Shown here piece after piece: positions 23,099 through 30,630 of a DNA stretch of 33,025 nucleotides. The stretch covers positions 1-33,025 of IMG/VR virus record IMGVR_UViG_3300032307_000547. One strand, written 5' to 3'. The translations under genes were made by a program, and so were the position numbers. This stretch comes from a virus. The number at the start of each line of letters is the position of its first letter. Position 1 is the stretch's first letter. Under the pieces are notes generated by a model. That model ran no database searches. It saw only the letters and a list, made by a program, of their open reading frames with translations, and was not told the DNA's origin.

Positions 23099-23619
23099 TG
23101 GTAAATGTAATACACATTAAAGAAGAAGGTGAGGAGATGAACTCAGTGATTGAAAAATCAATGGAAATCATAAATCTTTATCCTGAAATATTCCCTCATT
23201 TATATAAGCAGGGATTTAAGTTAGTAAAAAGAATAAAGAGTGGAAACCTTATTTTAGAAGATGGTGTTTTGATAACTTTTACTAAATACGGAAATAGTGG
23301 TAAAATATCACCGAACGCTAAAGTACTAAAAAAGAGAGGAGATTATATCATACACCAAATAGCTAGTGATAAAAGTATAAAGGGAGCAACCAAAAAAGTA
23401 TTGGATAAGTTTGTAGAATATTGCCGAATGGGTGGTGGAGAAAGTATATTCTTAACTGTTAGAGCATTTAATGAGCATGCAAGGCAATTTTACGAAAGAT
23501 ATGGATTTGTGTATATGGATGATATAAAATGGAATAGTAAAGAAACTGGTGAAATACCTGGTGTAATATACAAATACAATTTAATAAATGGGAGGGCTGA
23601 AAAGTTTTTTAATATATGA
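23098..23619 (+). CDS. GNAT-fold acetyltransferase-like protein
   Basis: A 173-aa protein. The N-terminal 50 residues are helical. The GNAT core is seen in GVLITFTKYG (strand), GDYIIHQIASDKSIKGATKKVLDKFVEY (acyl-CoA binding loop region) and the signature LTVRAFNEHARQFYERYGFVYM (119-140), the N-x-x-A-x-x-F-Y-x-x-x-G-F motif. The end IKWNSKETGEIPGVIYKY completes the fold. The ATG overlaps the asnB stop (TAATG). The substrate is unknown: protein, small molecule or, as for the GNAT-fold DNA modifier Mom of phage Mu, DNA. An in-frame ATG at 23137 is an alternative start. Confidence 0.78.
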   Translation: MVNVIHIKEEGEEMNSVIEKSMEIINLYPEIFPHLYKQGFKLVKRIKSGNLILEDGVLITFTKYGNSGKISPNAKVLKKRGDYIIHQIASDKSIKGATKKVLDKFVEYCRMGGGESIFLTVRAFNEHARQFYERYGFVYMDDIKWNSKETGEIPGVIYKYNLINGRAEKFFNI

Positions 23620-23819
23620 ATAAACTACCACTATGGATGTTCAGTAATGCTAGAAGGGGTGAGTCACATCCAAAAGCAAAACTTACAAATGAGCAGGTTT
23701 TACAAATTAGGGACTTGCATAGCAAAGGATTTAGTCTAAATGTTATAGCTAGAAACTTTAAGATAAGTAAATGGAATGTGGAGCAAATTGTAAAAAATAA
23801 TACTTGGACTCATTTGTAG
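23616..23819 (+). CDS. orphan helix-turn-helix protein, 67 aa
   Basis: GESHPKAKLTNEQVLQIRDL (15-34) followed by GFSLNVIARNFKISKWNVEQIVKNNTWTHL (38-67) matches the small HTH often found at the end of HNH homing endonucleases (pattern 'AKLT..QV..IR.L...G.S...IA..F.VS...V..I....W'). Here there is no nuclease domain. The ATG overlaps the GNAT stop (ATGA). It may be a leftover of a degraded homing endonuclease or a small regulator in its own right. Confidence 0.7.
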   Translation: MNKLPLWMFSNARRGESHPKAKLTNEQVLQIRDLHSKGFSLNVIARNFKISKWNVEQIVKNNTWTHL

Positions 23820-23847
23820 GAAAAGTGGAAATAATTTCGTATCTTTG
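23817..23847 (+). promoter_or_regulatory. promoter P8, giving a nearly leaderless transcript
   Basis: TATCTTTG at 23840-23847 is a full -7 match. The triplet at the proper -33 position is TAG (23817-23819), one base from TTG; a TTG at 23814 is three bases too far. The ATG of the next gene is only 5 bases downstream of the box, so transcription should start at or just before that ATG. Confidence 0.55.
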
Positions 23848-23852
23848 TGTTT

Positions 23853-25085
23853 ATGAATGTAAAAGAATATTTTGAGCAATTTAAGGGAATGAAACCTTAT
23901 TTGCATATAACTAAATCTCAATGGAGTTATATAAAGGAGACATTCCCAATTGATGAAGTGAAGGAAGCACTCGCTGACCTTTGTATGGAGTATGAACTAC
24001 CATTTGCGGATATTAGTGAAAGTGATGCATTGGCGAGTTATCGTAAGTTAAAGGGGACTTGGTGGGCAGATTTACTAACAGAGGGTGAGTGGTTCCCTCG
24101 TAAAGCATCAGAGAGTAGGTATCCACTTACTTTTAGAGGAAAGCAGATGTATTTTCGTAGATTAAATACTGGAAACGAAGCATCTAACTACTTTCAACAG
24201 GAAAACCGATGGGGTGTGGATGGGACTGTATCTCCTGGTCCAAAAAGAACTTGGGAAACTAGAGAGTTTATGGTATCACTTATGGGTGGATTATATACCT
24301 TAAAGTTTGATGAAGTTGGTAAAAACGAATTGAGAGTATGTTTGGGTTTAAGAAAATACATTTGTTCCCAATTCAAACCAAATGTTGCGAAAGCACTTTA
24401 TGATTATTTGGAAGTAGAAAATGTATTGGATTTTTCTGCAGGTTGGGGTGATAGATTAGCTGGTTTTTATGCAAGTGAAACTGGAAAACACTATGTAGGA
24501 ATTGACCCAAGAAAAGAAAATCACCCAATATATCAACAACAGGCAGATTGGTATGAAAAACACAGAACATTTTTTGAGGTAGAAAAGAAAGCAGAGTTTC
24601 ATTGTTCACCTGCTGAAGATTTTGATTTTTCCCAATACCAAAACCATTTTGATATTGTATTTACATCACCACCATATTTTAATGTGGAAAGATACTCTTA
24701 CGATGAGACTCAAAGTTGGGTTAGGTATAAGAGTATAGATGCGTGGAATGAATTATTTTTACACAAAGTAATACATAATCTATGGGGGAGTATCCGTTCA
24801 GGTGGTTATTTGGCAGTGAACATTGCGGATGTGTATGCGAAATCAAATGATAGAGAAAAAGGTTATGTTGAAATCACAAATCCAATGAATGATTACATCC
24901 AATCTTTGGGTGGAGTTTATGAAGGATGTTTGGGTATGGAGATGGCAAAAAGACCAGGAAGTGCAGGAGCTGGAATGATTATTGATGGTGATGAAGACCG
25001 TTATAGTGAAGAAGCACTCGCAAAAGCTGAGGAGGGAAAAAATAAAACATTCTGCGAGCCTGTTTGGGTATTCCGTAAACCTTAA
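23853..25085 (+). CDS. TSPPYF-motif DNA methyltransferase, paralogue B
   Basis: A 410-aa protein starting at ATG 23853; a GTG at 23847 overlaps the promoter box and is unlikely. SAM-binding VLDFSAGWGDRLAGF (191-205) with HYVGIDP (213-219) precedes catalytic FTSPPYF (270-276) and NVERYSYDETQSW, aligning with paralogues A and C. GYLAVNIADVY follows as in other methyltransferase folds. The N-terminal 180 residues (helical, Trp/Tyr-rich, with PLTFRGKQMYFRRL) differ from both paralogues. SPPY points to amino-methylation of cytosine (N4), but the target and the exact chemistry are unknown. It is followed by a triple 20-base repeat and a GIY-YIG gene. Confidence 0.77.
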   Translation: MNVKEYFEQFKGMKPYLHITKSQWSYIKETFPIDEVKEALADLCMEYELPFADISESDALASYRKLKGTWWADLLTEGEWFPRKASESRYPLTFRGKQMYFRRLNTGNEASNYFQQENRWGVDGTVSPGPKRTWETREFMVSLMGGLYTLKFDEVGKNELRVCLGLRKYICSQFKPNVAKALYDYLEVENVLDFSAGWGDRLAGFYASETGKHYVGIDPRKENHPIYQQQADWYEKHRTFFEVEKKAEFHCSPAEDFDFSQYQNHFDIVFTSPPYFNVERYSYDETQSWVRYKSIDAWNELFLHKVIHNLWGSIRSGGYLAVNIADVYAKSNDREKGYVEITNPMNDYIQSLGGVYEGCLGMEMAKRPGSAGAGMIIDGDEDRYSEEALAKAEEGKNKTFCEPVWVFRKP

Positions 25086-25097
25086 AATAATATAATT

Positions 25098-25157
25098 TTT
25101 ATTACCAAATAATAATGTTTATTACCAAATCATAATATTTATTATCAAAATAAATAA
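25098..25157 (+). repeat. three tandem 20-base repeats upstream of the GIY-YIG gene
   Basis: Units start at 25098, 25118 and 25138. Units 1 and 2, beginning TTTATTACCAAAT, differ at two bases. Unit 3 keeps TTTATTAYCAAA and then diverges. They end 2 bases before the ATG of the GIY-YIG gene. About two helical turns per unit would place a bound protein on one face of DNA, so an operator is a reasonable guess. A homing target or replication slippage are alternatives. Confidence 0.75.
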
Positions 25158-25159
25158 CT

Positions 25160-25735
25160 ATGGAATATTATGTTTATAAGCATATTAGATTAAAAGATGG
25201 TTCTATTTTTTATATTGGAAAGGGTAAAGGTGATCGTATGTATTCTGATTATAGAAGAAATATATATTGGAAACGAATTGTGGAAAAAGATGGTGGATTT
25301 ACGGCTATTCTGATAAAAGAAAATCTTTCAGATAAAGAAGCTCTTGAATTGGAAAAAACTCTAATAAGTAAAATAGGTTTAGATAATTTATCTAACCTCG
25401 CTGAAGGTGGAACTGGTGGTGATACTCGTAAAGGATTTACTCAAGATGAATATGATGAATGGATACGAAATAAATCACAAGCTCAGAGAGGTAAAATTGG
25501 TTACTGGAAAAATAAAAAAAGACCAGAACATTCAGTAAAAGTAAAACAAGCTGCAAAAGATGGAGTATATGTAAATAATGGAAAATCAATTAGAACTGAT
25601 GAATGGAGGAAAGCCCAATCAATATCAGCTTCTAATAGAATTAGAAAAGTTGTTGTATGTGATAAGTGTGGTATTAAAATTTTAGATACACATTTAGCGG
25701 TACATCAAAGAGGAAAGAAATGTAAACAAACTTAA
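25160..25735 (+). CDS. GIY-YIG homing endonuclease (Seg-like, free-standing)
   Basis: A 191-aa protein. The nuclease domain is 1-85: YYVYKHIR stands for the GIY strand, FYIGKGKGDR (17-26) holds YIG and the catalytic Arg R26, the catalytic Glu lies in KEALELEKTLI (59-69), and NLAEGGTGG (79-87) closes the domain. The middle, with RKGFTQDEY and KNKKRPEHSVKVKQAA (about 117-132), looks like NUMOD-type DNA-binding segments. The C-terminus CDKCGIKILDTHLAVHQRGKKC (167-188) resembles a zinc finger with Cys/Cys/His/His/Cys. Such genes spread by cutting cognate genomes that lack them. It lies directly before the DNA polymerase gene, a favourite target in T-even phages. Its AT-rich codons suggest foreign origin. 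Confidence 0.88.
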   Translation: MEYYVYKHIRLKDGSIFYIGKGKGDRMYSDYRRNIYWKRIVEKDGGFTAILIKENLSDKEALELEKTLISKIGLDNLSNLAEGGTGGDTRKGFTQDEYDEWIRNKSQAQRGKIGYWKNKKRPEHSVKVKQAAKDGVYVNNGKSIRTDEWRKAQSISASNRIRKVVVCDKCGIKILDTHLAVHQRGKKCKQT

Positions 25736-25737
25736 AA

Positions 25738-25752
25738 AAGGAGGTCAATATT
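25738..25752 (+). promoter_or_regulatory. strong Shine-Dalgarno site and ATT start codon of the DNA polymerase
   Basis: AAGGAGGT (25738-25745) is a full-length Shine-Dalgarno sequence, 2 bases after the GIY-YIG stop. It is followed at normal spacing by ATT (25750-25752), in frame with the polymerase. No other gene start in the window has such a site. No ATG, GTG or TTG occurs in frame between the upstream stop (25723-25725) and TTG 25894. Confidence 0.7.
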
Positions 25753-28275
25753 TACCAGAACGTATATTATCAGAGAGAAAGAAACCTTGTACACTTATGG
25801 GATAGTAGGCAAGGATATAGAAACTTCCCTTACACCCGTTATGCGTATGAAAAAGCAACTAATGGAGAATACCTTTCAATTTATGGTGATAGATTGACTA
25901 AAATATATAAGTTTAAGAAAGATGACCCCTCATTATTTGAGAGTGATGTTGCTGAAACTACTAGAGTATTAGTTGATACCTACTCCGATACCGATGATGT
26001 ATCAGATGGACACATTATTTTAACTTATGATATTGAGGTTGAAATGGAAAGTGGATTGCCTGATACAAAGGAAGCAAAGAACGCTATAACATCTATTGCA
26101 TTAAATGACTCCGCTACTAATCAATACTGGGTTTTATTTGTTGATAAGGTAGGTAATATGGTTAAGAAAACTACTGAAAAGGCAATAGTTCTACCTTTTA
26201 GAAGTGAAGAGGAGTTATTACTAAAATATTTGGATATATACGAAGAAATCTCACCAACAATTGTGACGGGATGGAATATTGATAATTTTGATACTCCATA
26301 TCTATACAATCGTATTAAAAGAGTGTTGGGTGAAAAATACGCAAATAGATTATCTCCAATTGGTGAATGTTTCTGGTCACCATATCGTTCTAGATTTTTT
26401 ATGGCAGGTGTATCTTATTTGGATTACATTACACTTTACAAATATTACAACTATGGAGAACTACCAAATTACAGATTGGATACCGTTGCTCAAATAGAAT
26501 TGGATAAAGGTAAGGTTGAGTATTCAGGTAATTTGGACCAGTTATTTAGAGATGATATTGAAAAGTTTATTGAGTATAACTTAGTAGATGTTGAGTTGGT
26601 AGTTGCGTTGGATAAGAAATTGGAGTTTATTGATTTATGTAGAAACATCTGCCACGCCGGACACGTCCCTTATGAGGATTTTGTGTATTCATCAAAAGTA
26701 TTAGAGGGAGCACTTCTTACATATTTGAGAAGAAAAAACTTAGTAGCACCTAACAAACCTGCGGATAGACAGGAGAATATGGATGCATTGAGAGAAGCAG
26801 GTGAAGAGAAGTTCATTGGTGCGTATGTGAAAGACCCGATTGTGGGCAAGTACGAATGGATTTATGACTTGGACTTAACTTCACTATATCCATCAATTAT
26901 TATGACCCTAAACATTAGTCCTGAAACTAAAGTTATGAAGATTGATAATTGGGACTCTCAAAAATATATGAAGGGTGAGATTGATACTTTCTATGTTGGA
27001 ACTAAAAAAATCAGTAAAGAAAACCTAGCAAAATTATTGCAAGAAAGTGGATATACAATTTCATCAAATGGAGTCCTTTATACAAGTGATAAAGTAGGTT
27101 GTATTCCTGGTATTTTGGATTTGTGGTTCCAAAAAAGGGTTGAGTATAAGGATTTGATGAAGAAGTATGGTAAGGAGGGAGATAAAGCGAAATACGCATT
27201 TTACGGAAAAAGGCAATTGGTACAAAAGATTTTGCTGAACTCCCTATATGGTGTATTGGGATTACCAGCATTCCGTTTTTATGATATTGATAATGCAGAA
27301 GCAGTAACCTTAACTGGACAGAGGGTAATTAAATCAACTGCGGATATGGCGAATATCAAATATAATAAAGAGTTGAATACTCCTGGTGCAGACTCAAACA
27401 TTTATATTGATACAGACTCCGTATTCTTTTCAGCAGTTCCACTCTTAGACCATAGACATCCACAATGGAAAGGATTAGAGCAAACTGAAATTGCTAAATT
27501 GGTAGATGGTATTGCTGGTGAAATGCAGGATTATCTAAATAACTTTTATGATATACTCGCTTCTAAAGTATTTAATGTACCAAAGGATAAACACCGATTG
27601 GAGATTAAAAAGGAATATGTGGCGAAAGCAGGATTGTGGGTAGCAAAGAAAAGATATGCACAATGGATTATTTCAGATAATGGTGTACCTGTTGATAAAT
27701 TGGATGTTAAGGGGTTAGATGTTAAGAGAAGTTCATTCCCTAAAGCATTTCAAGATATAATGGCAGAAGTTCTTATTTCAATCCTAAGAGGCGAAACCGA
27801 AGAGGGTATATCAAATAAAGTAATGGAGTTTAAGAAAAACTTGGTAAACAGACCTGTATATGAAGTAGCTAAAAACTCTGCGGTTAAAAACTTATCCAAA
27901 TACCTTCCAAAGAAAAAGAAAGAAGCGAGGGTTTCATTTAGTGTAGAAAAGGGAACTCCTGCGCACGTTAAGGCAGCGATTGCATATAATGATTGCTTGA
28001 AACACTTTAAGTGTGCATACAAATATGAACCTATGAAAGATGGTGATAAGATTAAATGGGTATATCTAAAAGATAATCCATTGGGGTTAGAAGGTTTAGG
28101 ATTTACTGGATATAATGATCCAGATGAGATTTTAGATTTCGTAAAAACCTATATTGATTACAATAAAATCTTTGATAGAGAATTAAAAGGAAAACTACAG
28201 GATTTTTACGATGCTGTTGGTTGGGGTGAAATTGTAAATGAACAACAAAATGCGAAAAAGTTTTTTTCATTTTGA
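25750..28275 (+). CDS. 43: DNA polymerase family B (gp43-like), probable ATT start
   Basis: 841 aa if started at ATT 25750; starting at TTG 25894 would remove 48 residues. The extra N-terminus (IYQNVYYQRERNLVHLWDSR, then RYAYEK ... YLSIYGDRLTKIYKF) is clearly coding and looks like the normal beginning M-YQNVYY of such phage polymerases. Exonuclease motifs: Exo I YDIEVE (D94, E96), Exo II GWNIDNFDTPY, Exo III EYNLVDVE. Polymerase motifs: A with D375 and SLYPSI (378-383), B K493-x3-NSLYG, C YIDTDS (D554, D556). All catalytic residues are intact, so it is a proofreading replicative enzyme working with gp45 and gp44/62. Length compares with T4 gp43 (898). The gene is preceded by a GIY-YIG gene. 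Confidence 0.93.
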   Translation: MYQNVYYQRERNLVHLWDSRQGYRNFPYTRYAYEKATNGEYLSIYGDRLTKIYKFKKDDPSLFESDVAETTRVLVDTYSDTDDVSDGHIILTYDIEVEMESGLPDTKEAKNAITSIALNDSATNQYWVLFVDKVGNMVKKTTEKAIVLPFRSEEELLLKYLDIYEEISPTIVTGWNIDNFDTPYLYNRIKRVLGEKYANRLSPIGECFWSPYRSRFFMAGVSYLDYITLYKYYNYGELPNYRLDTVAQIELDKGKVEYSGNLDQLFRDDIEKFIEYNLVDVELVVALDKKLEFIDLCRNICHAGHVPYEDFVYSSKVLEGALLTYLRRKNLVAPNKPADRQENMDALREAGEEKFIGAYVKDPIVGKYEWIYDLDLTSLYPSIIMTLNISPETKVMKIDNWDSQKYMKGEIDTFYVGTKKISKENLAKLLQESGYTISSNGVLYTSDKVGCIPGILDLWFQKRVEYKDLMKKYGKEGDKAKYAFYGKRQLVQKILLNSLYGVLGLPAFRFYDIDNAEAVTLTGQRVIKSTADMANIKYNKELNTPGADSNIYIDTDSVFFSAVPLLDHRHPQWKGLEQTEIAKLVDGIAGEMQDYLNNFYDILASKVFNVPKDKHRLEIKKEYVAKAGLWVAKKRYAQWIISDNGVPVDKLDVKGLDVKRSSFPKAFQDIMAEVLISILRGETEEGISNKVMEFKKNLVNRPVYEVAKNSAVKNLSKYLPKKKKEARVSFSVEKGTPAHVKAAIAYNDCLKHFKCAYKYEPMKDGDKIKWVYLKDNPLGLEGLGFTGYNDPDEILDFVKTYIDYNKIFDRELKGKLQDFYDAVGWGEIVNEQQNAKKFFSF

Positions 28276-28276
28276 T

Positions 28277-28307
28277 TTGGATATTAAAAATAAAATGAGT
28301 ATATTTG
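28277..28307 (+). promoter_or_regulatory. promoter P7 for the sliding clamp
   Basis: TTG at 28277-28279, 20 bases, TATATTTG at 28300-28307, a full match without hairpin, starting one base after the polymerase stop. The leader to ATG 28332 would be about 20 bases, so the clamp can be made at a higher level than the polymerase. Confidence 0.77.
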
Positions 28308-28331
28308 TGATTATAAACTATAAAAAGTAAA

Positions 28332-29048
28332 ATGGAAAAACAAAAATTAAATCGTTTCGTAAGCAAGTACAATCTTGCTGGACTAGTTGAGTCCGTTAAG
28401 TGGGAAGTAAAGAGTGGAGTTCTAACTACCGCATTTATTTCAGATGACAAATCAGTATTGGGTTCAGTATCTATGACTGGATTTGAGAGTGATGATGCTG
28501 TATTAGGAGTATACGATACTTCTAAACTTACAAAAATGGTAAGTGTATTGGGTGATAGTGTAGACTTTTCAGTATCAGATGTGGATGGTAGACCTATTTC
28601 ACTTAAATTCAAGGATAATTCAGTATCATTGAACTATATGTTGGCAGACCTTTCGGTTATTCCAAATGTTCCTGACTTGAAGAAATTGCCAGAGTTTGAC
28701 TCTAAAATTAAATTGGACTCAAACTTTATTTCAACATTCATCAAAGCAAAGAGTGCACTTTCTGACGAAAATACTTTTACCTTTGTATGTAATGGTGGTA
28801 GTGGAAAAATTGTAATTGGTTATTCTAACATCAACACCAACCGAATTACAATTGATGTTGATTGTGTATGTGAAGGTGGTGATAAAGGACCTATTTCTTT
28901 CTCTGCAACTTATCTGAAAGAAATCCTTACCGCTAACAGAGATGCGAAAGATGCTACTTTGAGTATTTCATCTCAAGGATTGGCACATATTCACTTTGAG
29001 GTTGATAACTACACTTCAGATTACTATTTAGTAGAACTACAAGGATAA
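28332..29048 (+). CDS. 45: sliding clamp, gp45-like processivity factor
   Basis: A 238-aa protein, close to T4 gp45 (228). It is an all alpha/beta repeat protein of the clamp type: VESVKWEVKSGVLTTAFISDD, MTGFESDDAVLGVYDTSKLTKMVSVLGD (the first domain's helix with its acidic inner face), FIKAKSALSDENTFTFVCNGGSGKIVIGY, and the closing strand SDYYLVELQG. It forms a trimeric ring that tethers gp43 and, in T4, activates late transcription. Recognition is by overall pattern and by the setting between polymerase and clamp loader. Its TAA overlaps the ATG of methyltransferase C (TAATG). Confidence 0.85.
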   Translation: MEKQKLNRFVSKYNLAGLVESVKWEVKSGVLTTAFISDDKSVLGSVSMTGFESDDAVLGVYDTSKLTKMVSVLGDSVDFSVSDVDGRPISLKFKDNSVSLNYMLADLSVIPNVPDLKKLPEFDSKIKLDSNFISTFIKAKSALSDENTFTFVCNGGSGKIVIGYSNINTNRITIDVDCVCEGGDKGPISFSATYLKEILTANRDAKDATLSISSQGLAHIHFEVDNYTSDYYLVELQG

Positions 29049-30619
29049 TGGGATTGCCATATAAGAAAAAGTATTTTTACGAAAGAAATCAGTGGTTGCT
29101 TAATCCTGAAACTAACCTCACTTATGAGGAAGTGCTGAAAATGTCTTATCCTGACTTTGAGAAGTGGGTAGATTTTTTTAGAAAAAAGGTTATTGAAACT
29201 TGGGATACTACCGGAGCACCTCCAAAGATTGGGGTTGATGAACCGGAGATGATTGAACAATTCTCAAAATTGCAGGCATACAAAGTTGAAAAGTTTGAGG
29301 AAACTGATGATGAGGGTAATGAAGTTATTTTTAACTTTAATAAATTCGCAACTCCCGTAAATCAATTTTTTCCGGCAATGTACAAAACAAAAATCGGTGG
29401 GTCAACTTATGACTCACCGAAACCTTCTATTTATGATGTATTTGTTGATGATACATACCTACCACTTTTCATTAAACAAATGAGAAGATTGACGAGGCAG
29501 GATGGAATGTATAGGTTTTCTAAAACCCTACACATGGGAAATCCTGACTTTCATAATTCTCACATCCAAACTGGAAAGGAATGGATTGAAAAATGGATGA
29601 GTGGTGATAAATTAGAAGGACATGATTTTTGTTTATCTCAAGCAAACTCTAAAATACCTTCACCTCCAATAACTGCGGAAGAAGTTAAAGAGTTGTATAG
29701 AAATGGTAAGTTGGAGTACAAACACATATCTTCTCTAAAAACTGCAGAATGGGGTGAGAATATTGATAATTTAGTTGATATTGAGAAACAACCTATTCAG
29801 ATATGTATTTATCCATTAGGACAAACAATCTTTCCAGAAGCAACTGCGGCATTCCGTATTGGTATGGGAACACAACCTGCGGTTAACTTTCCACCACTAA
29901 CTGCAAAGTATCTATACAAAAGATTTACAGAGCATGTTAAAGACCAAGATGTAGTAAACATTTATGACCCTTCCGCTGGGTGGGGTGGTAGAATATTAGG
30001 AGCAATGAGTTTGGATGATAGAAATATCCATTACATAGGAAATGACCCTAATACTGAAAACTACATTGAGGAAATTGGAAAAACTAGGTATGAGTATTTG
30101 GCAGAGTTTTTCAATGAAAATACTGTTGGAGCTAGTAATGCATTTTGGGGACACCAAAACACTTATGATATTTTCCAAACCGGTTCTGAAATAATCCATT
30201 TGGATAGTAGATTTCAATCCTATAAGGGTAAGTTAGATATGGTATTTACTTCACCACCATACTTTGATAGAGAAAGATACTCCGATGATGAAAGTCAATC
30301 ATTTAGAAAGTTCAATTCATACGAAAGTTGGAGAGATGGATTTTTGAGACCCACCCTAACAACTGCGTTTGAGTGGTTGAGAAACGATAGATACATTCTA
30401 TGGAACATTGCTGATATTAAAGTTGGTAAGGATAAGTGGTTTACATTAGAGCAGGATAGTATTGATATACTTACTGAATTGGGATGTGAGTACAGAGGAA
30501 AGTTGAGAATGACGATGTCACCTATGACTGGAATTGATATGAGTGGTGTAAAAAATAGTATGCGGATAAATGGAACTGCATACAAATACGAACCAATCTT
30601 CATATTCTACAAACCTTAA
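29048..30619 (+). CDS. TSPPYF-motif DNA methyltransferase, paralogue C
   Basis: A 523-aa protein, the longest of the three. SAM-binding IYDPSAGWGGRILGA (305-319) with HYIGNDP (328-334) precedes catalytic FTSPPYF (400-406) and DRERYSDDESQSFRKF, matching paralogues A and B. The 300-residue N-terminal part is unique to this copy and includes FFRKKVIETWDTTGAPPKIG (43-62) and YPLGQTIFPEATAAFRIG; it may recognise DNA or a partner. It is translationally coupled to the sliding clamp (TAATG) and separates gp45 from the clamp loader, which are close together in T4. This hints at modification at the replication fork, but that is inference. Confidence 0.77.
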   Translation: MGLPYKKKYFYERNQWLLNPETNLTYEEVLKMSYPDFEKWVDFFRKKVIETWDTTGAPPKIGVDEPEMIEQFSKLQAYKVEKFEETDDEGNEVIFNFNKFATPVNQFFPAMYKTKIGGSTYDSPKPSIYDVFVDDTYLPLFIKQMRRLTRQDGMYRFSKTLHMGNPDFHNSHIQTGKEWIEKWMSGDKLEGHDFCLSQANSKIPSPPITAEEVKELYRNGKLEYKHISSLKTAEWGENIDNLVDIEKQPIQICIYPLGQTIFPEATAAFRIGMGTQPAVNFPPLTAKYLYKRFTEHVKDQDVVNIYDPSAGWGGRILGAMSLDDRNIHYIGNDPNTENYIEEIGKTRYEYLAEFFNENTVGASNAFWGHQNTYDIFQTGSEIIHLDSRFQSYKGKLDMVFTSPPYFDRERYSDDESQSFRKFNSYESWRDGFLRPTLTTAFEWLRNDRYILWNIADIKVGKDKWFTLEQDSIDILTELGCEYRGKLRMTMSPMTGIDMSGVKNSMRINGTAYKYEPIFIFYKP

Positions 30620-30630
30620 AAACTATAAAA

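Noticed and set aside
25098-25157. CRISPR-like array
   Set aside because: The repeats are directly adjacent with no spacers, only three, and no cas genes are present.
25894-25896. TTG 25894 as start of the DNA polymerase
   Set aside because: Upstream codons in the same frame encode a conserved-looking N-terminus and there is no ribosome-binding signal at the TTG.
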